A DNA stretch of 64,000 nt from Streptomyces sp. SID13031 (GTDB lineage: Bacteria; Actinomycetota; Actinomycetes; Propionibacteriales; Kribbellaceae): NCBI RefSeq assembly GCF_010548305.1, contig NZ_JAAGLV010000001.1, forward strand, positions 889,473 to 953,472, read 5' to 3'. Made by a program: the position numbers and the translations under genes. Below, piece by piece: positions 1-9,917 of the stretch (position 1 is its first letter; each line of letters opens with the position of its first letter). A model generated the notes under the pieces. It saw only the letters and a program-made list of their open reading frames with translations, was not told the origin of the DNA and did no database searches.

Positions 1-1308
1 TCGGGCTACGGCGCGGGCCTGCCGATCCACAAGCACCTGACCCGGCGCGGAGCCATGCGGCTGGCCCCCAGCCTCAAGAAGTCGGCCCTGGTCGGCGCTC
101 TCCAGTACTACGACGCGCAGGTCGACGACGCTCGCCACACGATGGAGCTAGCCCGTACTGCGGCGTCGTACGGCGCCCATGTCGCCAACCGGGTCAAGGT
201 GACCGGCTTCCTGCGACAGGGCGAGCGCGTGACCGGCGTCCAGGCGAAGGACCTGGAGAGCGGGCGCGAGTTCGAGGTGCGGGCCAAGCAGGTCGTCAAC
301 GCGACCGGGGTCTGGACCGACGACACCCAGGCGATGGTCGGCGAGCGCGGGCAGTACCACGTGCGCGCGTCGAAGGGCATCCACCTGGTCGTACCGAAGG
401 ACCGGATCCAGTCCAGCACCGGGATGATCCTGCGGACCGAGAAGTCCGTGCTGTTCATCATCCCGTGGGGCCGGCACTGGCTGATCGGTACCACCGACAC
501 CGACTGGAACCTGGACAAGGCCCACCCGGCCGCGACCAGCAAGGACATCGACTACCTGCTCGACCACGTCAACTCGGTACTGGTGACGCCGTTGACGCGC
601 GAAGACGTCGAGGGCGTGTACGCCGGGCTCCGACCCCTACTGGCGGGGGAGTCGGAGAGCACGTCGAAACTCTCGCGCGAGCACGTCGTCGCGCACGCCG
701 CCCCCGGGCTCGTGGTGGTTGCCGGTGGCAAGTACACGACGTACCGGGTGATGGCGAAGGACGCGGTCGACGCGGCCGCGAACGCGCTCGACGGCCGGGT
801 GCCGAAGTCGGTCACCAAGAACACACCGCTGGTCGGCGCCGACGGGTACCACGCGATGTGGAACCAGCGTCAGCTGATCGCGCAGCGCTCGGGGCTGCAC
901 GTGGCCCGGATCGAGCACCTGCTCAACCGGTACGGCGCACTCATCGACGAGGTGCTCGAGCTGGTCGCGAAGGACCCGTCGCTGGGCGAGCAGTTGCCCG
1001 GCACGCAGGATTACCTCAAGGCAGAGGTCGTCTACGGAGCCACGAACGAAGGCGCCCGGCACCTGGACGACGTACTGGCCCGCCGGACCCGGATCTCGAT
1101 CGAGGCCTGGGACCGCGGCGTGGAGGCCGCCGACGCGGCGGCTCGCCTGATGGCCCCGATCCTCGGCTGGGATGAGAAGACGATCGAGCGGGAGGTCTCC
1201 TTCTACCAGCAACGAGTCCAGTCCGAACGCGACTCCCAGGACCAGCCCGACGACGAATCCGCCGACAAGGTCCGCCTGGAAGCCCCGGATATCGTCTCCC
1301 CGGCCTGA
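1..1308 (+). CDS. glpD: Glycerol-3-phosphate dehydrogenase, 5'-truncated by window edge
   Basis: FAD-dependent glycerol-3-phosphate dehydrogenase, which oxidises glycerol 3-phosphate to dihydroxyacetone phosphate at the membrane. The frame is open from base 1 and closes with TGA at 1306-1308, so the FAD-binding N terminus lies outside the window and about 435 residues are present. Recognisable family segments are ALQYYDAQVDDARH, NATGVWTDD, the GTTDTDW substrate-domain motif and YAGLRPL, followed by the helical C-terminal cap domain (roughly the last 120 residues). The C-terminal acidic tail is unremarkable. glpK and an IclR regulator lie just downstream on the other strand, which fits a glycerol catabolic locus. 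A perfect hairpin terminator follows. Function is certain at family level; the start cannot be seen. Confidence 0.95.
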   Translation, partial: SGYGAGLPIHKHLTRRGAMRLAPSLKKSALVGALQYYDAQVDDARHTMELARTAASYGAHVANRVKVTGFLRQGERVTGVQAKDLESGREFEVRAKQVVNATGVWTDDTQAMVGERGQYHVRASKGIHLVVPKDRIQSSTGMILRTEKSVLFIIPWGRHWLIGTTDTDWNLDKAHPAATSKDIDYLLDHVNSVLVTPLTREDVEGVYAGLRPLLAGESESTSKLSREHVVAHAAPGLVVVAGGKYTTYRVMAKDAVDAAANALDGRVPKSVTKNTPLVGADGYHAMWNQRQLIAQRSGLHVARIEHLLNRYGALIDEVLELVAKDPSLGEQLPGTQDYLKAEVVYGATNEGARHLDDVLARRTRISIEAWDRGVEAADAAARLMAPILGWDEKTIEREVSFYQQRVQSERDSQDQPDDESADKVRLEAPDIVSPA

Positions 1309-1323
1309 CCCGCACTGCTCGAA

Positions 1324-1362
1324 GGAAGCCCCGAAGGCGAGCCCCTGGCCTTCGGGGCTTCC
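1324..1362 (+). terminator. Rho-independent-like terminator after glpD
   Basis: Perfect 14-bp inverted repeat (1324-1337 with 1349-1362) around an 11-nt loop, 15 nt after the glpD stop. There is no long T-run, as is usual for actinobacterial terminators. Confidence 0.75.
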
Positions 1363-1364
1363 GC

Positions 1365-1402
1365 GGCTACCCATCTCCGGATCTCGGGCTACCCATTTCC
1401 GG
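1365..1402. repeat. 16-bp direct repeat, 22-bp period
   Basis: GGCTACCCATCTCCGG at 1365-1380 recurs with one change at 1387-1402. The pair lies between the glpD terminator and the promoter of the next gene. It could be an operator; no function is shown. Confidence 0.5.
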
Positions 1403-1444
1403 GGCCGAGACCGTTGTCCTGGGCAAGTAGTGCTGCCGGCTCGC

Positions 1445-1450
1445 TACAGT
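1445..1450 (+). promoter_or_regulatory. -10 box TACAGT, leaderless start of GNAT gene
   Basis: TACAGT lies 7 nt before the ATG at 1458 with no Shine-Dalgarno, the spacing expected when transcription starts at the ATG itself. Confidence 0.6.
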
Positions 1451-1457
1451 GGCCGGT

Positions 1458-2276
1458 ATGGATCTGGTGGAGCTGGCCGAGGTTGTCGAGGCCAATCTGA
1501 TGTTCAAGATCACCGCGATCGAGCCGTCCTTGCTCGAGCGACTGGGGATCACCGGCCGCCGGTTCGGGCGGGGGATCGCGCTCTCGTTGCGCAACGACCC
1601 GTCGCAGTACTGGTCGAGGGTGCAGGGGCTCGGGCTCGACGGGCCGGTGACGGCGGAGCTGATCGGTGAGGTCGTCGACTTCCACCGCGCCGCTGGGACG
1701 CCCGCCGCCCACTTCCACCTGCCGCCGGCCGTGCTGCCGGCCGACTGGGATGACATCCGGGAGACGTACGGGCTCGAACCGGGTGGCACGATCGTGAAGC
1801 TGCTCCGGGACGATGCGCCGGTTGAGCCCGCCGAGTCATCACTGCGCATCGGTCCGGTCGACCCGGCTGACTCCGACGGCCACCGGGCGTGGGCCGACAT
1901 CCAGATCCTCGCGTTCGAGATGCCGGATCCGGAGGGACTGCTGGCGGAGATGCTCGCGGCGCTCACCGTCGTACCGGGCTTCCAGGCGTACGGAGCCTGG
2001 GACGGCGACAAGTTGGTGGCGACCGGTGGCCTGTACGTCGAGGATGAGGTCGGCGAGTGCGTGAGCGCGTCGACCCTGCCGGAGTACCGCGGCCGCGGAG
2101 CCCAGTCGGCGCTGATCGCCCGGCGGGTGCAGGACGCGCTGGCTGCAGGCTGCAAGTGGGTCTCCACCGAGACGGGCAAACCGGCCGAGGGGGAGCAGAA
2201 CCCGTCGCTGGACAACATGCAACGGGCCGGCTTCAAGCCCCTGTACGACCGCCAGTCCTGGGTCTGGAGGCCCTGA
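1458..2276 (+). CDS. GNAT family N-acetyltransferase
   Basis: Predicted acetyl-CoA-dependent N-acyltransferase of 272 residues; substrate unknown. The C-terminal half has the GNAT fold: strand VATGGLYVEDEVGE, then STLPEYRGRGAQSAL, which contains the pyrophosphate-binding loop RGRGA, then a helix and the terminal GFKPLYDRQSWVWRP strand. The first ~130 residues are not clearly a GNAT domain and may be a degenerate second copy, as in tandem GNAT proteins. The ATG at 1458 was preferred to the GTG at 1449 because the -10 box TACAGT sits exactly 7 nt upstream. The gene converges on glpK with about 33 nt between stop codons. It is not obviously linked to glycerol use. Confidence 0.8.
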   Translation: MDLVELAEVVEANLMFKITAIEPSLLERLGITGRRFGRGIALSLRNDPSQYWSRVQGLGLDGPVTAELIGEVVDFHRAAGTPAAHFHLPPAVLPADWDDIRETYGLEPGGTIVKLLRDDAPVEPAESSLRIGPVDPADSDGHRAWADIQILAFEMPDPEGLLAEMLAALTVVPGFQAYGAWDGDKLVATGGLYVEDEVGECVSASTLPEYRGRGAQSALIARRVQDALAAGCKWVSTETGKPAEGEQNPSLDNMQRAGFKPLYDRQSWVWRP

Positions 2277-2309
2277 ACCGGCTGGCTTCCCTGAACCGGA
2301 AGGGGCCGC

Positions 2310-3818
2310 TCACTGGTCTGGGCGGATCCAGCCGAAGGTGCGCTGGACTGCTGCCTGCCAGTTGGCGTACTCCGTGGCGCGTCGGTCGGGGTCCATGTGG
2401 GGGAGCCACTGACCGGCCCGGTGCCAGTTGCTCCGCAGGCCTTCCAGGTCGGGCCAGTAGCCGACCGCCAGGCCTGCGGCGTACGCAGCGCCGAGTGACA
2501 CCGTCTCGGTGACCATCGGCCGGACCACCGGTACGTCGAGCAGGTCGGCGAGGAACTGCATCAGCAGGTTGTTCGCCGTCATGCCGCCGTCGACCTTGAG
2601 CGCCTTGAGCGCGATACCGGAGTCCGCGTTCATCGCGTCGACGACCTCGAGCGTCTGGAAGCCGGTCGCCTCGAGTACCGCCCGGGCCAGATGGCCTTTG
2701 GTGATGTACGAGGTGAGACCCGCGATCACCCCGCGCGCCTCGCTGCGCCAGTGCGGCGCGAACAGCCCGGAGAACGCGGGCACGATGTAGGCGCCGCCGT
2801 TGTCCTCGACCGTCCGGGCGAGCGTCTCGATCTCGGCGGCGGTGTGGATCAGCCCGAGCCCGTCGCGGAACCACTGCACCAGCGAGCCGGTGACCGCCAT
2901 CGACCCTTCCAGCGCGTACGCCGCCGGCTCCGACCCGATCTGGTAGGCGACCGTGGTGAGCATGCCGTGGGTCGACCGGACGATCTCCTTGCCCGTGTGC
3001 AGCAACAGGAACGATCCGGTCCCATACGTGCACTTGGCCTCACCCGCGCTGAAGCAGGTCTGGCCGAACAGCGCGGCCTGCTGATCCCCCAGCGCAGCAC
3101 CGATCCGTACTCCGGGGAGCACCTCGGTCGCGGTGGCGAAGACCCCCGAGGACGGGCGGATCTCCGGCAGCACGGTTCGTGGTACGTCGAACGCGGCCAG
3201 CAACTGGTCGTCCCACTGGAGCGTCTCGATGTTCATCAGCATCGTCCGGCTCGCGTTCGTCACGTCGGTGGCGTGCAGACCGCCCTCCGGGCCGCCGGTG
3301 AATTTCCAGATCAGCCAGCTCTCCATCGTGCCGAACAGCACCTCGCCCCGGTTGGCGCGGGCGCGCAGGCCGGGGGTGTGGTCGAGCATCCAGCGCAGTC
3401 GGGGCGCGGAGAAGTACGTCGTCAGCGGCAGGCCGCAGAGGTCGGCGAAGCGATCCGGGCCTTCGTCGCCGGCCAGTTCGGTGACGAGGCGGTCGGTGCG
3501 GGTGTCCTGCCAGACGACGGCATGACCGATCGGCTCGCCGGTCCGGCGATCCCAGAGCAGGCTGGTCTCCCGCTGGTTGGTGATGCCGATGGCAACGATC
3601 TGGGACGGCTCGGCGCCGATCTGCCGGATCGCGGCCGGTACCACCCGGGTGACGTTGCGCCAGATCTCCGCCGCGTCGTGCTCGACCCAGCCCGGCTTCG
3701 GAAAGTGCTGCTTGTGCTCCCGCTGCGCCACGGACACCAACCGGCCCCGCCGGTCGAACAGGATGCAGCGCGTCGAGTTGGTGCCCTGGTCGACCGCCGC
3801 CACGTATTGCTCGGCCAT
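2310..3818 (-). CDS. glpK: Glycerol kinase
   Basis: Phosphorylates glycerol to sn-glycerol 3-phosphate with ATP in the cytoplasm (FGGY carbohydrate kinase family). The 502-residue length is normal. Visible motifs are the N-terminal phosphate-binding strand [40 protein letters not shown] and the C-terminal ATP-binding [12 protein letters not shown]. The frame remains open 69 codons further upstream, but the start was placed at ATG 3816-3818 because GAGGGGAC lies just before it and [15 protein letters not shown] is the canonical N terminus. It follows the IclR gene on the same strand after 79 nt and is probably controlled by it. No glpF was found between the two. Its product feeds GlpD, encoded at the left edge. 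Confidence 0.96.
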   Translation of the reverse strand: MAEQYVAAVDQGTNSTRCILFDRRGRLVSVAQREHKQHFPKPGWVEHDAAEIWRNVTRVVPAAIRQIGAEPSQIVAIGITNQRETSLLWDRRTGEPIGHAVVWQDTRTDRLVTELAGDEGPDRFADLCGLPLTTYFSAPRLRWMLDHTPGLRARANRGEVLFGTMESWLIWKFTGGPEGGLHATDVTNASRTMLMNIETLQWDDQLLAAFDVPRTVLPEIRPSSGVFATATEVLPGVRIGAALGDQQAALFGQTCFSAGEAKCTYGTGSFLLLHTGKEIVRSTHGMLTTVAYQIGSEPAAYALEGSMAVTGSLVQWFRDGLGLIHTAAEIETLARTVEDNGGAYIVPAFSGLFAPHWRSEARGVIAGLTSYITKGHLARAVLEATGFQTLEVVDAMNADSGIALKALKVDGGMTANNLLMQFLADLLDVPVVRPMVTETVSLGAAYAAGLAVGYWPDLEGLRSNWHRAGQWLPHMDPDRRATEYANWQAAVQRTFGWIRPDQ

Positions 3819-3897
3819 CAGAGTCCCCTCGCGTCGGCTGGCGGAGTGATGGGGGAGAAGGCCCGCTCGGCGCGCGTGATGGTCGACGAAGCGGAGG

Positions 3898-4656
3898 TCA
3901 TCTGTCCTCGCGGAGGTCGCGGCCGATGGCTTCGGCGGTGGCGCGGACCATCGTGATGAGGTCGGTGCGATGACGCAGGCGGCTGTCGCAGATGCGTTCG
4001 ATCCGGCCGGTGAGGCCGACCGCACCGACGACGAGTCCGCCCAACCCGCGGATGGGCGCGGCGATCCCGGCCAGCTCGACGGTGTGCTCCTCGAACTCCC
4101 CGGCCCACCCCTTCGCCCGTACCGCGGTCAGCTCCTCGGCAAGCCGGGCCGGTTCGACGATCGTCCGCGTCGTGTAAGCGTCGAGCTTGCCGGGCCGGGC
4201 GGCTCCGCTGGCATCGAACGCGAGCACCGCCTTGCCGAGAGCGCACGCGTGCGGCGGCAACGTAGTACCGACGTCCAGGTCCTGTTCGCTGTCGTCGGGG
4301 CGGAAGACGTGGTGCACGACGACCACCTTGCCCTCGACCAGGCGGCCGACGCGGACGACCTCGCCGCTACGGGAGGCCAATGAGTCGGCCCAGTTGATCG
4401 CCCGGCTGCGCAACTCGTTCGGATCGAGGTAGGTCTCGCCGAGCCGGCCGAACGCGTCACTGAGCCGGTAGTGCGCGCCGCTGTGGTCCTGCTCCACGAA
4501 GCCGACCTGGTGCAGCGTCTTGAGAATGCCGTGCACGGTCGCCTTGGCCAGCCCGAGCGCATTGCCGAGATCGGCGACGCCCAGCCCGTTCGGGGCGGCG
4601 GCGAGTAGTCGCAGCACGGCCGCAGCACGTTCGATCGACTGCACGCTGCCCGGCAC
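3898..4656 (-). CDS. IclR family transcriptional regulator (GylR-like)
   Basis: DNA-binding regulator of 252 residues with the IclR layout. A winged helix-turn-helix occupies residues ~5-65 ([14 protein letters not shown], then [20 protein letters not shown]), followed by a GAF-like effector domain that includes [15 protein letters not shown] and the terminal [10 protein letters not shown] segment. Its place directly upstream of glpK on the same strand, with glpD close by, matches actinomycete GylR regulators of glycerol genes; that role is inferred from context. The start is GTG at 4654-4656: a TAGCCT -10 box lies 6 nt upstream, so the message is probably leaderless. The ligand is unknown and may be glycerol or glycerol 3-phosphate. 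Confidence 0.88.
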   Translation of the reverse strand: MPGSVQSIERAAAVLRLLAAAPNGLGVADLGNALGLAKATVHGILKTLHQVGFVEQDHSGAHYRLSDAFGRLGETYLDPNELRSRAINWADSLASRSGEVVRVGRLVEGKVVVVHHVFRPDDSEQDLDVGTTLPPHACALGKAVLAFDASGAARPGKLDAYTTRTIVEPARLAEELTAVRAKGWAGEFEEHTVELAGIAAPIRGLGGLVVGAVGLTGRIERICDSRLRHRTDLITMVRATAEAIGRDLREDR

Positions 4657-4662
4657 ACCGGC

Positions 4663-4668
4663 AGGCTA
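4663..4668 (-). promoter_or_regulatory. -10 box TAGCCT of IclR gene
   Basis: Minus-strand TAGCCT followed by 6 nt and then the GTG start at 4656, with no ribosome-binding site. Leaderless arrangement. Confidence 0.6.
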
Positions 4669-4716
4669 CCTGCGATTACGCGTCGTGGCTGCCCTTCGCG
4701 GCGGTACCGCCACGCG

Positions 4717-7242
4717 TCACTCGGCCGCGATCGCCCGCAGCACGTCAAGCTTCGCTGCACGGCGTGACGGCCACACTGCAGCCAGTACGCCGACCACGCC
4801 GGCCACCAGTACTGCGATCAGCAACTGGATCACCGGGATGTCGAGCACGCTGAGGCCGTCGTCCCGCATCACGTACTGGACGGCCGCGCCGAACAAGATG
4901 CCGACCAGTAACCCCAGCAGGGCTCCGAGCAGGGCGATCGCGATCGCCTCGACCTGGAGCATCCGGCGCAACTGCCGGCCGTCCATCCCGATCGCGCGGA
5001 GCAGGCCGATCTCCCGGGTCCGCTCGATCACGCCGAGCGCGAGGGTGTTCACGATGCCGAGCACCGCGATCAGGATCGCGAGCGTGAGCAGCATCGCGAT
5101 CACGCCGAGAACGATGTCGATCGGCTGCCGCTGGCTCTGCGCGAAGGCCTGCTGGTCGCGGACCTGGACGGCGGGGTAGTCGGTCAACTGGGTCGCGACG
5201 GCCCGCCGGACCGTCCCGAAATCGGTGCCGTCGGCAACATCGACGTACAGGGTGCTGTCGGTCGTGCCGCCGCCGGCCTGGGTGAAGGTGGGCTGGGCCA
5301 GGATGACGGCGTTGAGCTGGCGGTTCGGGGCGATGATGCCGGTCACCCGGAGCGTCTGCTTGCCGGTCGTCGTGGTCAGCTCGAACGATTTCCCGACGAC
5401 CAGGTCGAGCTGTTTGGCCAGGTTGCGGGGGATCACCGCCTTGCCGTCCTTCAGGCCGTCCGCCGAACCGGAGTCGAAGCGGGTGGTGATCGGCCCGGCG
5501 ATGGTGCCGTCGTCGACGCCGGCCACGGTGATCCGGTGACCGGCGATGTCGCCGGGCATCTGCCGGACGCGATGTACGGCGGCGACCCCGGGGACCTTGG
5601 CGACCTTGTCGCCGACCTGGCCGCTGAACGGCTCGTCGGCGTTGACCAGCAGTTCGGCGGTGCCGATCGCATCCTGGAGGTTCCGGTTGATTGAAGCCTT
5701 CGCCGAAGCGGCGATGACGACCAGCCCGCTGACCAGGGCGAGCGAGATCATCAGGGCCGACGCGGTCGCGGCGGTCCGGCGGGGATTGCGCTCGGCGTTG
5801 CGTCGGCCGAGGGTGATCGGGGCCTTGTGGCCGAATGGCGACAAGAGCCCGCGGACGGCGTACCGGCTGATCAAGGGGCTGGTCAGTACCACGCCGAGGA
5901 GCGCGATGCCGGCGGCCAGGCCGAGGAGGATCGCCGCGGCCAGGCCTTGCAGGGTGAAGGCGATTGCGACGAGCAGGGCGGTCATCAGCAGGAGGAAGCC
6001 GCCGACCGCCAGCCGGAGACGGAGCGAGCGTTCGGGGACGCTGACGTCATCGCGCATCGCCGCGACGGGTGGGAGCTTGCCGGCCCGGCGGGCTGACGGA
6101 TAGGCCGCGAAGAGGGTGACGCCGATACCGACGACGTAGCAGGCGATCACTGTCGGGGCGCTGATCTGCAGGCTCGAGCCGGGGATTGCCAGGTCGAGGG
6201 ACTGATAGACGGACTGCAGGGTGGCCGCGACACCTGTACCGAGCAGGAGGCCGAGGGTGGAACCGATCGCGCCGATGATGAGGGCCTCGATCAGGACTGT
6301 GCGGGTGACCTGCGCGCGGGAGGCGCCGATCGCGCGGAGCATCGCGAGCTCGCGGGAGCGCTGGGCGACGAGCATCGAGAAGGTGTTGACGATCAGGAAG
6401 GTGCCTACGAACAGCGCGATACCGGCGAACAGCAGCAGGATCGCGCTGAAGCCGCCGAAGCTGCTGTCGAGCGCGTTCTCGCCGTCGGCCGAGACCTGCG
6501 CGGCGGTCCGGACGCTGACGTCCTGGCCGACGACCTTGGCGATCGCCTGGCTGACTGCCTGCACGTCCTGGCCGGGTTGGACGGAGACGGTGATCGAGGT
6601 CCAGCCGGGCCGGCCGAGGAGGAGAAGTTGGGCGGTCGCCGGGTCGAAGGTGATCAGCGGGGCGCCTGCCGACTTGCCGGAGAGGTTGGGGGAGGTGACC
6701 GCGGTGAGGGTCGCGGTGATCGCCTTGGCCGGGGTGACGACCTTGACCTGGTCGCCGATCTCGTAGCCCTCGCGCTTGGCGGTCGGCTGGTCGAGGGCGA
6801 GTTGCTGCTGACCCCAGGGCGGTTTGCCGTCGATCAGCTGGAAGGTGGCGGTCCGCGGGTCGTGCGGCCAGCCACCGGCGTACGTCGGCAGGCCGAACGC
6901 GTCGGTCGGCTTGCCGTCGGTGCCGAGGACCTGGGCGCCCGGGATGAGGACCTGCGGGTCGGTGCCGGCGACGCCGGGGACTTGTGCGATCTGGCTTGCC
7001 AGATCCGAGGAGAGCGTTGCCGTGCGGGCGTTGGAGAGGCCGGGGTTGTTCTTGAGGCCGGCCACCGGCGTGACGGTGATGTCGGCGGGGCTACCGGCGA
7101 AGTTCTTCTTGAGGGCGGCCGACAGGGTGTCGGTGAAGATCAGCGCGCCGCCGACGAAGGCGACGCCGAGCAGGACGGCGACCGTGCACAGGACGAAACG
7201 GAGGGAATGCGCGAGCACCGACCGGAGGCCGAGTTTGAGCAT
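4717..7242 (-). CDS. ABC transporter permease, double FtsX domain
   Basis: Large integral membrane subunit (841 residues) of an FtsX/MacB-type ABC system, which usually moves lipids, lipoproteins or peptides out of the membrane rather than importing solutes. An N-terminal membrane segment (residues ~15-37) is followed by an extracytoplasmic domain of ~220 residues. Then come an FtsX module (LLLFAGIALFVGTFLIVN, then RSRELAMLRAIGASRAQV), several more membrane spans, a second extracytoplasmic region and a C-terminal FtsX module (RTREIGLLRAIGMDGRQLRR). The start is the ATG at 7242, which overlaps the TGA of the upstream ATPase by one base (TGATG), so the two are translationally coupled. The open frame further upstream lies inside the ATPase gene. 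Substrate is not predictable. Confidence 0.93.
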   Translation of the reverse strand: MLKLGLRSVLAHSLRFVLCTVAVLLGVAFVGGALIFTDTLSAALKKNFAGSPADITVTPVAGLKNNPGLSNARTATLSSDLASQIAQVPGVAGTDPQVLIPGAQVLGTDGKPTDAFGLPTYAGGWPHDPRTATFQLIDGKPPWGQQQLALDQPTAKREGYEIGDQVKVVTPAKAITATLTAVTSPNLSGKSAGAPLITFDPATAQLLLLGRPGWTSITVSVQPGQDVQAVSQAIAKVVGQDVSVRTAAQVSADGENALDSSFGGFSAILLLFAGIALFVGTFLIVNTFSMLVAQRSRELAMLRAIGASRAQVTRTVLIEALIIGAIGSTLGLLLGTGVAATLQSVYQSLDLAIPGSSLQISAPTVIACYVVGIGVTLFAAYPSARRAGKLPPVAAMRDDVSVPERSLRLRLAVGGFLLLMTALLVAIAFTLQGLAAAILLGLAAGIALLGVVLTSPLISRYAVRGLLSPFGHKAPITLGRRNAERNPRRTAATASALMISLALVSGLVVIAASAKASINRNLQDAIGTAELLVNADEPFSGQVGDKVAKVPGVAAVHRVRQMPGDIAGHRITVAGVDDGTIAGPITTRFDSGSADGLKDGKAVIPRNLAKQLDLVVGKSFELTTTTGKQTLRVTGIIAPNRQLNAVILAQPTFTQAGGGTTDSTLYVDVADGTDFGTVRRAVATQLTDYPAVQVRDQQAFAQSQRQPIDIVLGVIAMLLTLAILIAVLGIVNTLALGVIERTREIGLLRAIGMDGRQLRRMLQVEAIAIALLGALLGLLVGILFGAAVQYVMRDDGLSVLDIPVIQLLIAVLVAGVVGVLAAVWPSRRAAKLDVLRAIAAE

Positions 7243-8000
7243 CAGTGGGCCGCTTGGGTGTCGAGCTGCTTCATCTTGTCGAGGACAGAGTCCGCGGTCG
7301 GGTCGAGCAGCTCGGACTGGAGCCGGCCGTCGGCGAGGAAGACCACGCGATCGGCGTAGGAGGCCGCGGTCGGGTCGTGGGTCACCATCACGACGGTCTG
7401 GCCGAACTCGCGGACCGAGCGATGCAGGAAGTCGAGCACGTCGGCCGACGAGCGGGAGTCGAGGTTGCCGGTCGGCTCGTCGGCGAACACGACCTCGGGG
7501 CGGGAGACGAGCGCGCGGGCGCAGGCGACGCGCTGCTGCTGGCCGCCGGAGAGCTCGGAAGGCTTGTGTTTGAGGCGGTCCTGCAGGCCGATCGCGGAGA
7601 TGACCTGGTCGAGCCACTCCTGGTCGGGCTTGCGGTTGGCGAGGTCGAGCGGGAGCGTGATGTTCTCCAGCGCCGTCAGCGTCGGGACCAGGTTGAACGC
7701 CTGGAACACGAAGCCGATCCGGTCGCGGCGCAAGTGGGTCAGCCGCTTCTCGTCGAGCCGCGTGAGCTCGACGTCCCCGAGCATCACCTGCCCGGTTGTC
7801 GGCCGGTCGAGGCCGGCCAGGCAGTGCAGCAACGTCGACTTGCCCGAACCCGACGGCCCCATGATCGCCGTGAACCTGCCCTTGCCGAACTCCAGCCCGA
7901 CATCGGCCAGCGCCTCGACCCGGGTGTCCCCGGACCCGTAGCTCTTCCCGACCCCGACGGTCCGGATCGCCACGGCTTGCTTGACAGCTTTCCCAGTCAC
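7242..8000 (-). CDS. ABC transporter ATP-binding protein (LolD/MacB type)
   Basis: Nucleotide-binding subunit of 252 residues that pairs with the FtsX-type permease encoded immediately downstream. Walker A is GPSGSGKST, the signature is LSGGQQQRVACARAL and Walker B plus D-loop is VVFADEPTGNLDSRS, followed by the switch histidine in VMVTHD. The combination GNLDS with ...GLDRPTTGQV is typical of the LolD/MacB exporter branch. The start was set to GTG 7998-8000, because a TAGCGT -10 box lies 7 nt upstream and no Shine-Dalgarno is visible; an ATG at 8021 is possible but lies upstream of that -10 box. Confidence 0.93.
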   Translation of the reverse strand: MTGKAVKQAVAIRTVGVGKSYGSGDTRVEALADVGLEFGKGRFTAIMGPSGSGKSTLLHCLAGLDRPTTGQVMLGDVELTRLDEKRLTHLRRDRIGFVFQAFNLVPTLTALENITLPLDLANRKPDQEWLDQVISAIGLQDRLKHKPSELSGGQQQRVACARALVSRPEVVFADEPTGNLDSRSSADVLDFLHRSVREFGQTVVMVTHDPTAASYADRVVFLADGRLQSELLDPTADSVLDKMKQLDTQAAH

Positions 8001-8007
8001 GACGCGA

Positions 8008-8013
8008 ACGCTA
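8008..8013 (-). promoter_or_regulatory. -10 box TAGCGT of ABC exporter operon
   Basis: Minus-strand TAGCGT, 7 nt before the GTG at 8000. Leaderless arrangement; it decides the ATPase start. Confidence 0.6.
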
Positions 8014-8092
8014 TCCCGCACCAGGTCCGCCCCCTCGGGCCGGTTGGGATCGAGGGGGCGGTGCGGTCTGTACGGGCTGTGCGGGCTGAAGG

Positions 8093-9778
8093 TCAGGCGT
8101 CGATGACGACGGGGATGATGACCGGGCGACGGCGCCAGTGGCGCCAGGTCCAGTTGCCTACCGCTCGCCCGACGAGCTCCTCGAGGGCGTTGGCGTCGCC
8201 GATGCTCTCGGAGGCCGCCTTGGCGAGGGTCTCCTCGATGACCGGGATGACGTCCTTGAAGGTGGTGTCGTCGTGCTTGAAGCCCCGGGCCAGGAAGTCC
8301 GGGGGCTCGGCCAGGTGACCCGTGTTGGCGTCGACGAGCATGACGACGGTGACGACGCCTTCTTCGGCCAGGGCCCGGCGGTCCTTCAGATTCGCCTCGG
8401 TCACGCCGCCGACGGTCATCGCGTCGACGTAGACGTAGCCCGCCTCGACCTTGCCGGTGATCTTCGCGCGGCCGTTGTCAAGGTCGACGACGACACCGTC
8501 CTCGGCGATGATCACGCGATCGGCCGGTACGCCGGTGCTGACCGCGAGCGCCGCGTTGGCCTTCAGATGCCGGAACTCGCCGTGCACCGGCATCACGTTG
8601 CGCGGCTTGACCAGGTTGTAGCAGTAGACGAGCTCGCCGGCGCTGGCGTGCCCGGAGACGTGCACCTTGGCGTTGCCCTTGTGCACGACGTTGGCGCCCC
8701 AGCGGATCAGCCCGTTGATCAGGCCGTAGATGGCGTTCTCGTTGCCCGGGATCAGCGAGCTGGCCATCAGTACGGTGTCGCCCTCGCCGATCCGGATCAT
8801 GTGGTCGCGGTTAGCCATCCGGGCCAGGGCGGCCATCGGCTCGCCCTGCGAACCGGTGCAGATCAGCGTGACCTTGCGGTCGGGGAGCTTCTCCAGCTCC
8901 TTCAGGTCGACGATCAGGCCCTTGGGGATCTTCAGGTAGCCGAGGTCGCCGGCGATGCCCATGTTGCGCACCATCGAGCGGCCGACGAAGGCGACCTTGC
9001 GGCCGCCGGCCTTCGCCGCGTCCAGCACCTGCTGGATCCGGTGCACGTGGCTGGCGAAGCTGGACACGATGATCCGGCCGGGGGCGGTCCGGAAGACCGT
9101 GTCGATCGCCGGGCCGAGGTCCTTCTCGGCGGTGGTGAAGCCCGGCACGTCGGCGTTGGTCGAGTCGGTCAGGAACAGGTCCACGCCCTCTTCGCCGAGC
9201 TTGGCGAAACCGCGCAGGTCGGTCAGCCGCTTGTCGAGCGGGAACTGGTCCATCTTGAAGTCGCCGGTGTGCAGGACGGTGCCGGCCTTGGTCCGGATCG
9301 CGACCGCGAGACCGTCCGGGATCGAGTGGTTGACGGCGAAGAACTCGGTGTCGAACGGGCCGAGCTTGCGCCGGTCGCCTTCCTTGACCTCGATCGTCTT
9401 CGGCGTGATCCGGTGTTCCTTGAGCTTGGACGTGATGAACGCCAGCGTCAGCCGGGAGCCGACCACCGGGATGTCGGCGCGCTCCTTCAGCAGGTAGGGC
9501 ACACCGCCGATGTGGTCCTCGTGACCGTGGGTGAGGACGATCGCCTCGATCTTGTCCAGCCGGTCCCGGATCCAGCCGAAGTCGGGCAGGATCACGTCGA
9601 CGCCGGGCTGGTGCTCCTCGGGGAACAGCACGCCGCAGTCGACGACCAGCAACCGGCCGCGGTGCTCGAACACGGTCATGTTGCGGCCGATCTCACCGAG
9701 ACCGCCCAGAGCGACCACGCGGAGTGCGTTGTCGGGGAGGCGGGGCGGCTGGCCGAGGTCGGGATGCGGATGACTCAT
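8093..9778 (-). CDS. rnj: Ribonuclease J
   Basis: Metallo-beta-lactamase/beta-CASP ribonuclease with 5'-3' exo- and endonuclease activity in RNA maturation and decay. At 561 residues it has the standard length of actinobacterial RNase J. The zinc-binding motif THGHEDHIGG is near residue 83, the further metal ligands are in LHTGDFK and the beta-CASP and terminal domains follow (SGHASAGE, then PVHGEFRHL). The ATG at 9776-9778 is supported by TACGGT 7 nt upstream, giving a leaderless message. dapA, a common neighbour of this gene in actinobacteria, is absent here; the upstream neighbour is the RecB-like nuclease instead. Confidence 0.96.
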   Translation of the reverse strand: MSHPHPDLGQPPRLPDNALRVVALGGLGEIGRNMTVFEHRGRLLVVDCGVLFPEEHQPGVDVILPDFGWIRDRLDKIEAIVLTHGHEDHIGGVPYLLKERADIPVVGSRLTLAFITSKLKEHRITPKTIEVKEGDRRKLGPFDTEFFAVNHSIPDGLAVAIRTKAGTVLHTGDFKMDQFPLDKRLTDLRGFAKLGEEGVDLFLTDSTNADVPGFTTAEKDLGPAIDTVFRTAPGRIIVSSFASHVHRIQQVLDAAKAGGRKVAFVGRSMVRNMGIAGDLGYLKIPKGLIVDLKELEKLPDRKVTLICTGSQGEPMAALARMANRDHMIRIGEGDTVLMASSLIPGNENAIYGLINGLIRWGANVVHKGNAKVHVSGHASAGELVYCYNLVKPRNVMPVHGEFRHLKANAALAVSTGVPADRVIIAEDGVVVDLDNGRAKITGKVEAGYVYVDAMTVGGVTEANLKDRRALAEEGVVTVVMLVDANTGHLAEPPDFLARGFKHDDTTFKDVIPVIEETLAKAASESIGDANALEELVGRAVGNWTWRHWRRRPVIIPVVIDA

Positions 9779-9785
9779 AGTGCGG

Positions 9786-9791
9786 ACCGTA
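9786..9791 (-). promoter_or_regulatory. -10 box TACGGT of RNase J gene
   Basis: Minus-strand TACGGT, 7 nt before the ATG at 9778; no Shine-Dalgarno. Confidence 0.55.
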
Positions 9792-9917
9792 TCCGAGACC
9801 GGTGGTTGTCACCGGCATCGACCGGGTGTGAGCAGAAACTCAGGCGGATGCTAGCGGGCCCTGAGCGGCGCTCTGAAGTGCTGTTCGGCAGGCTGGATCG
9901 AGGCGCTGCGGGGGTGC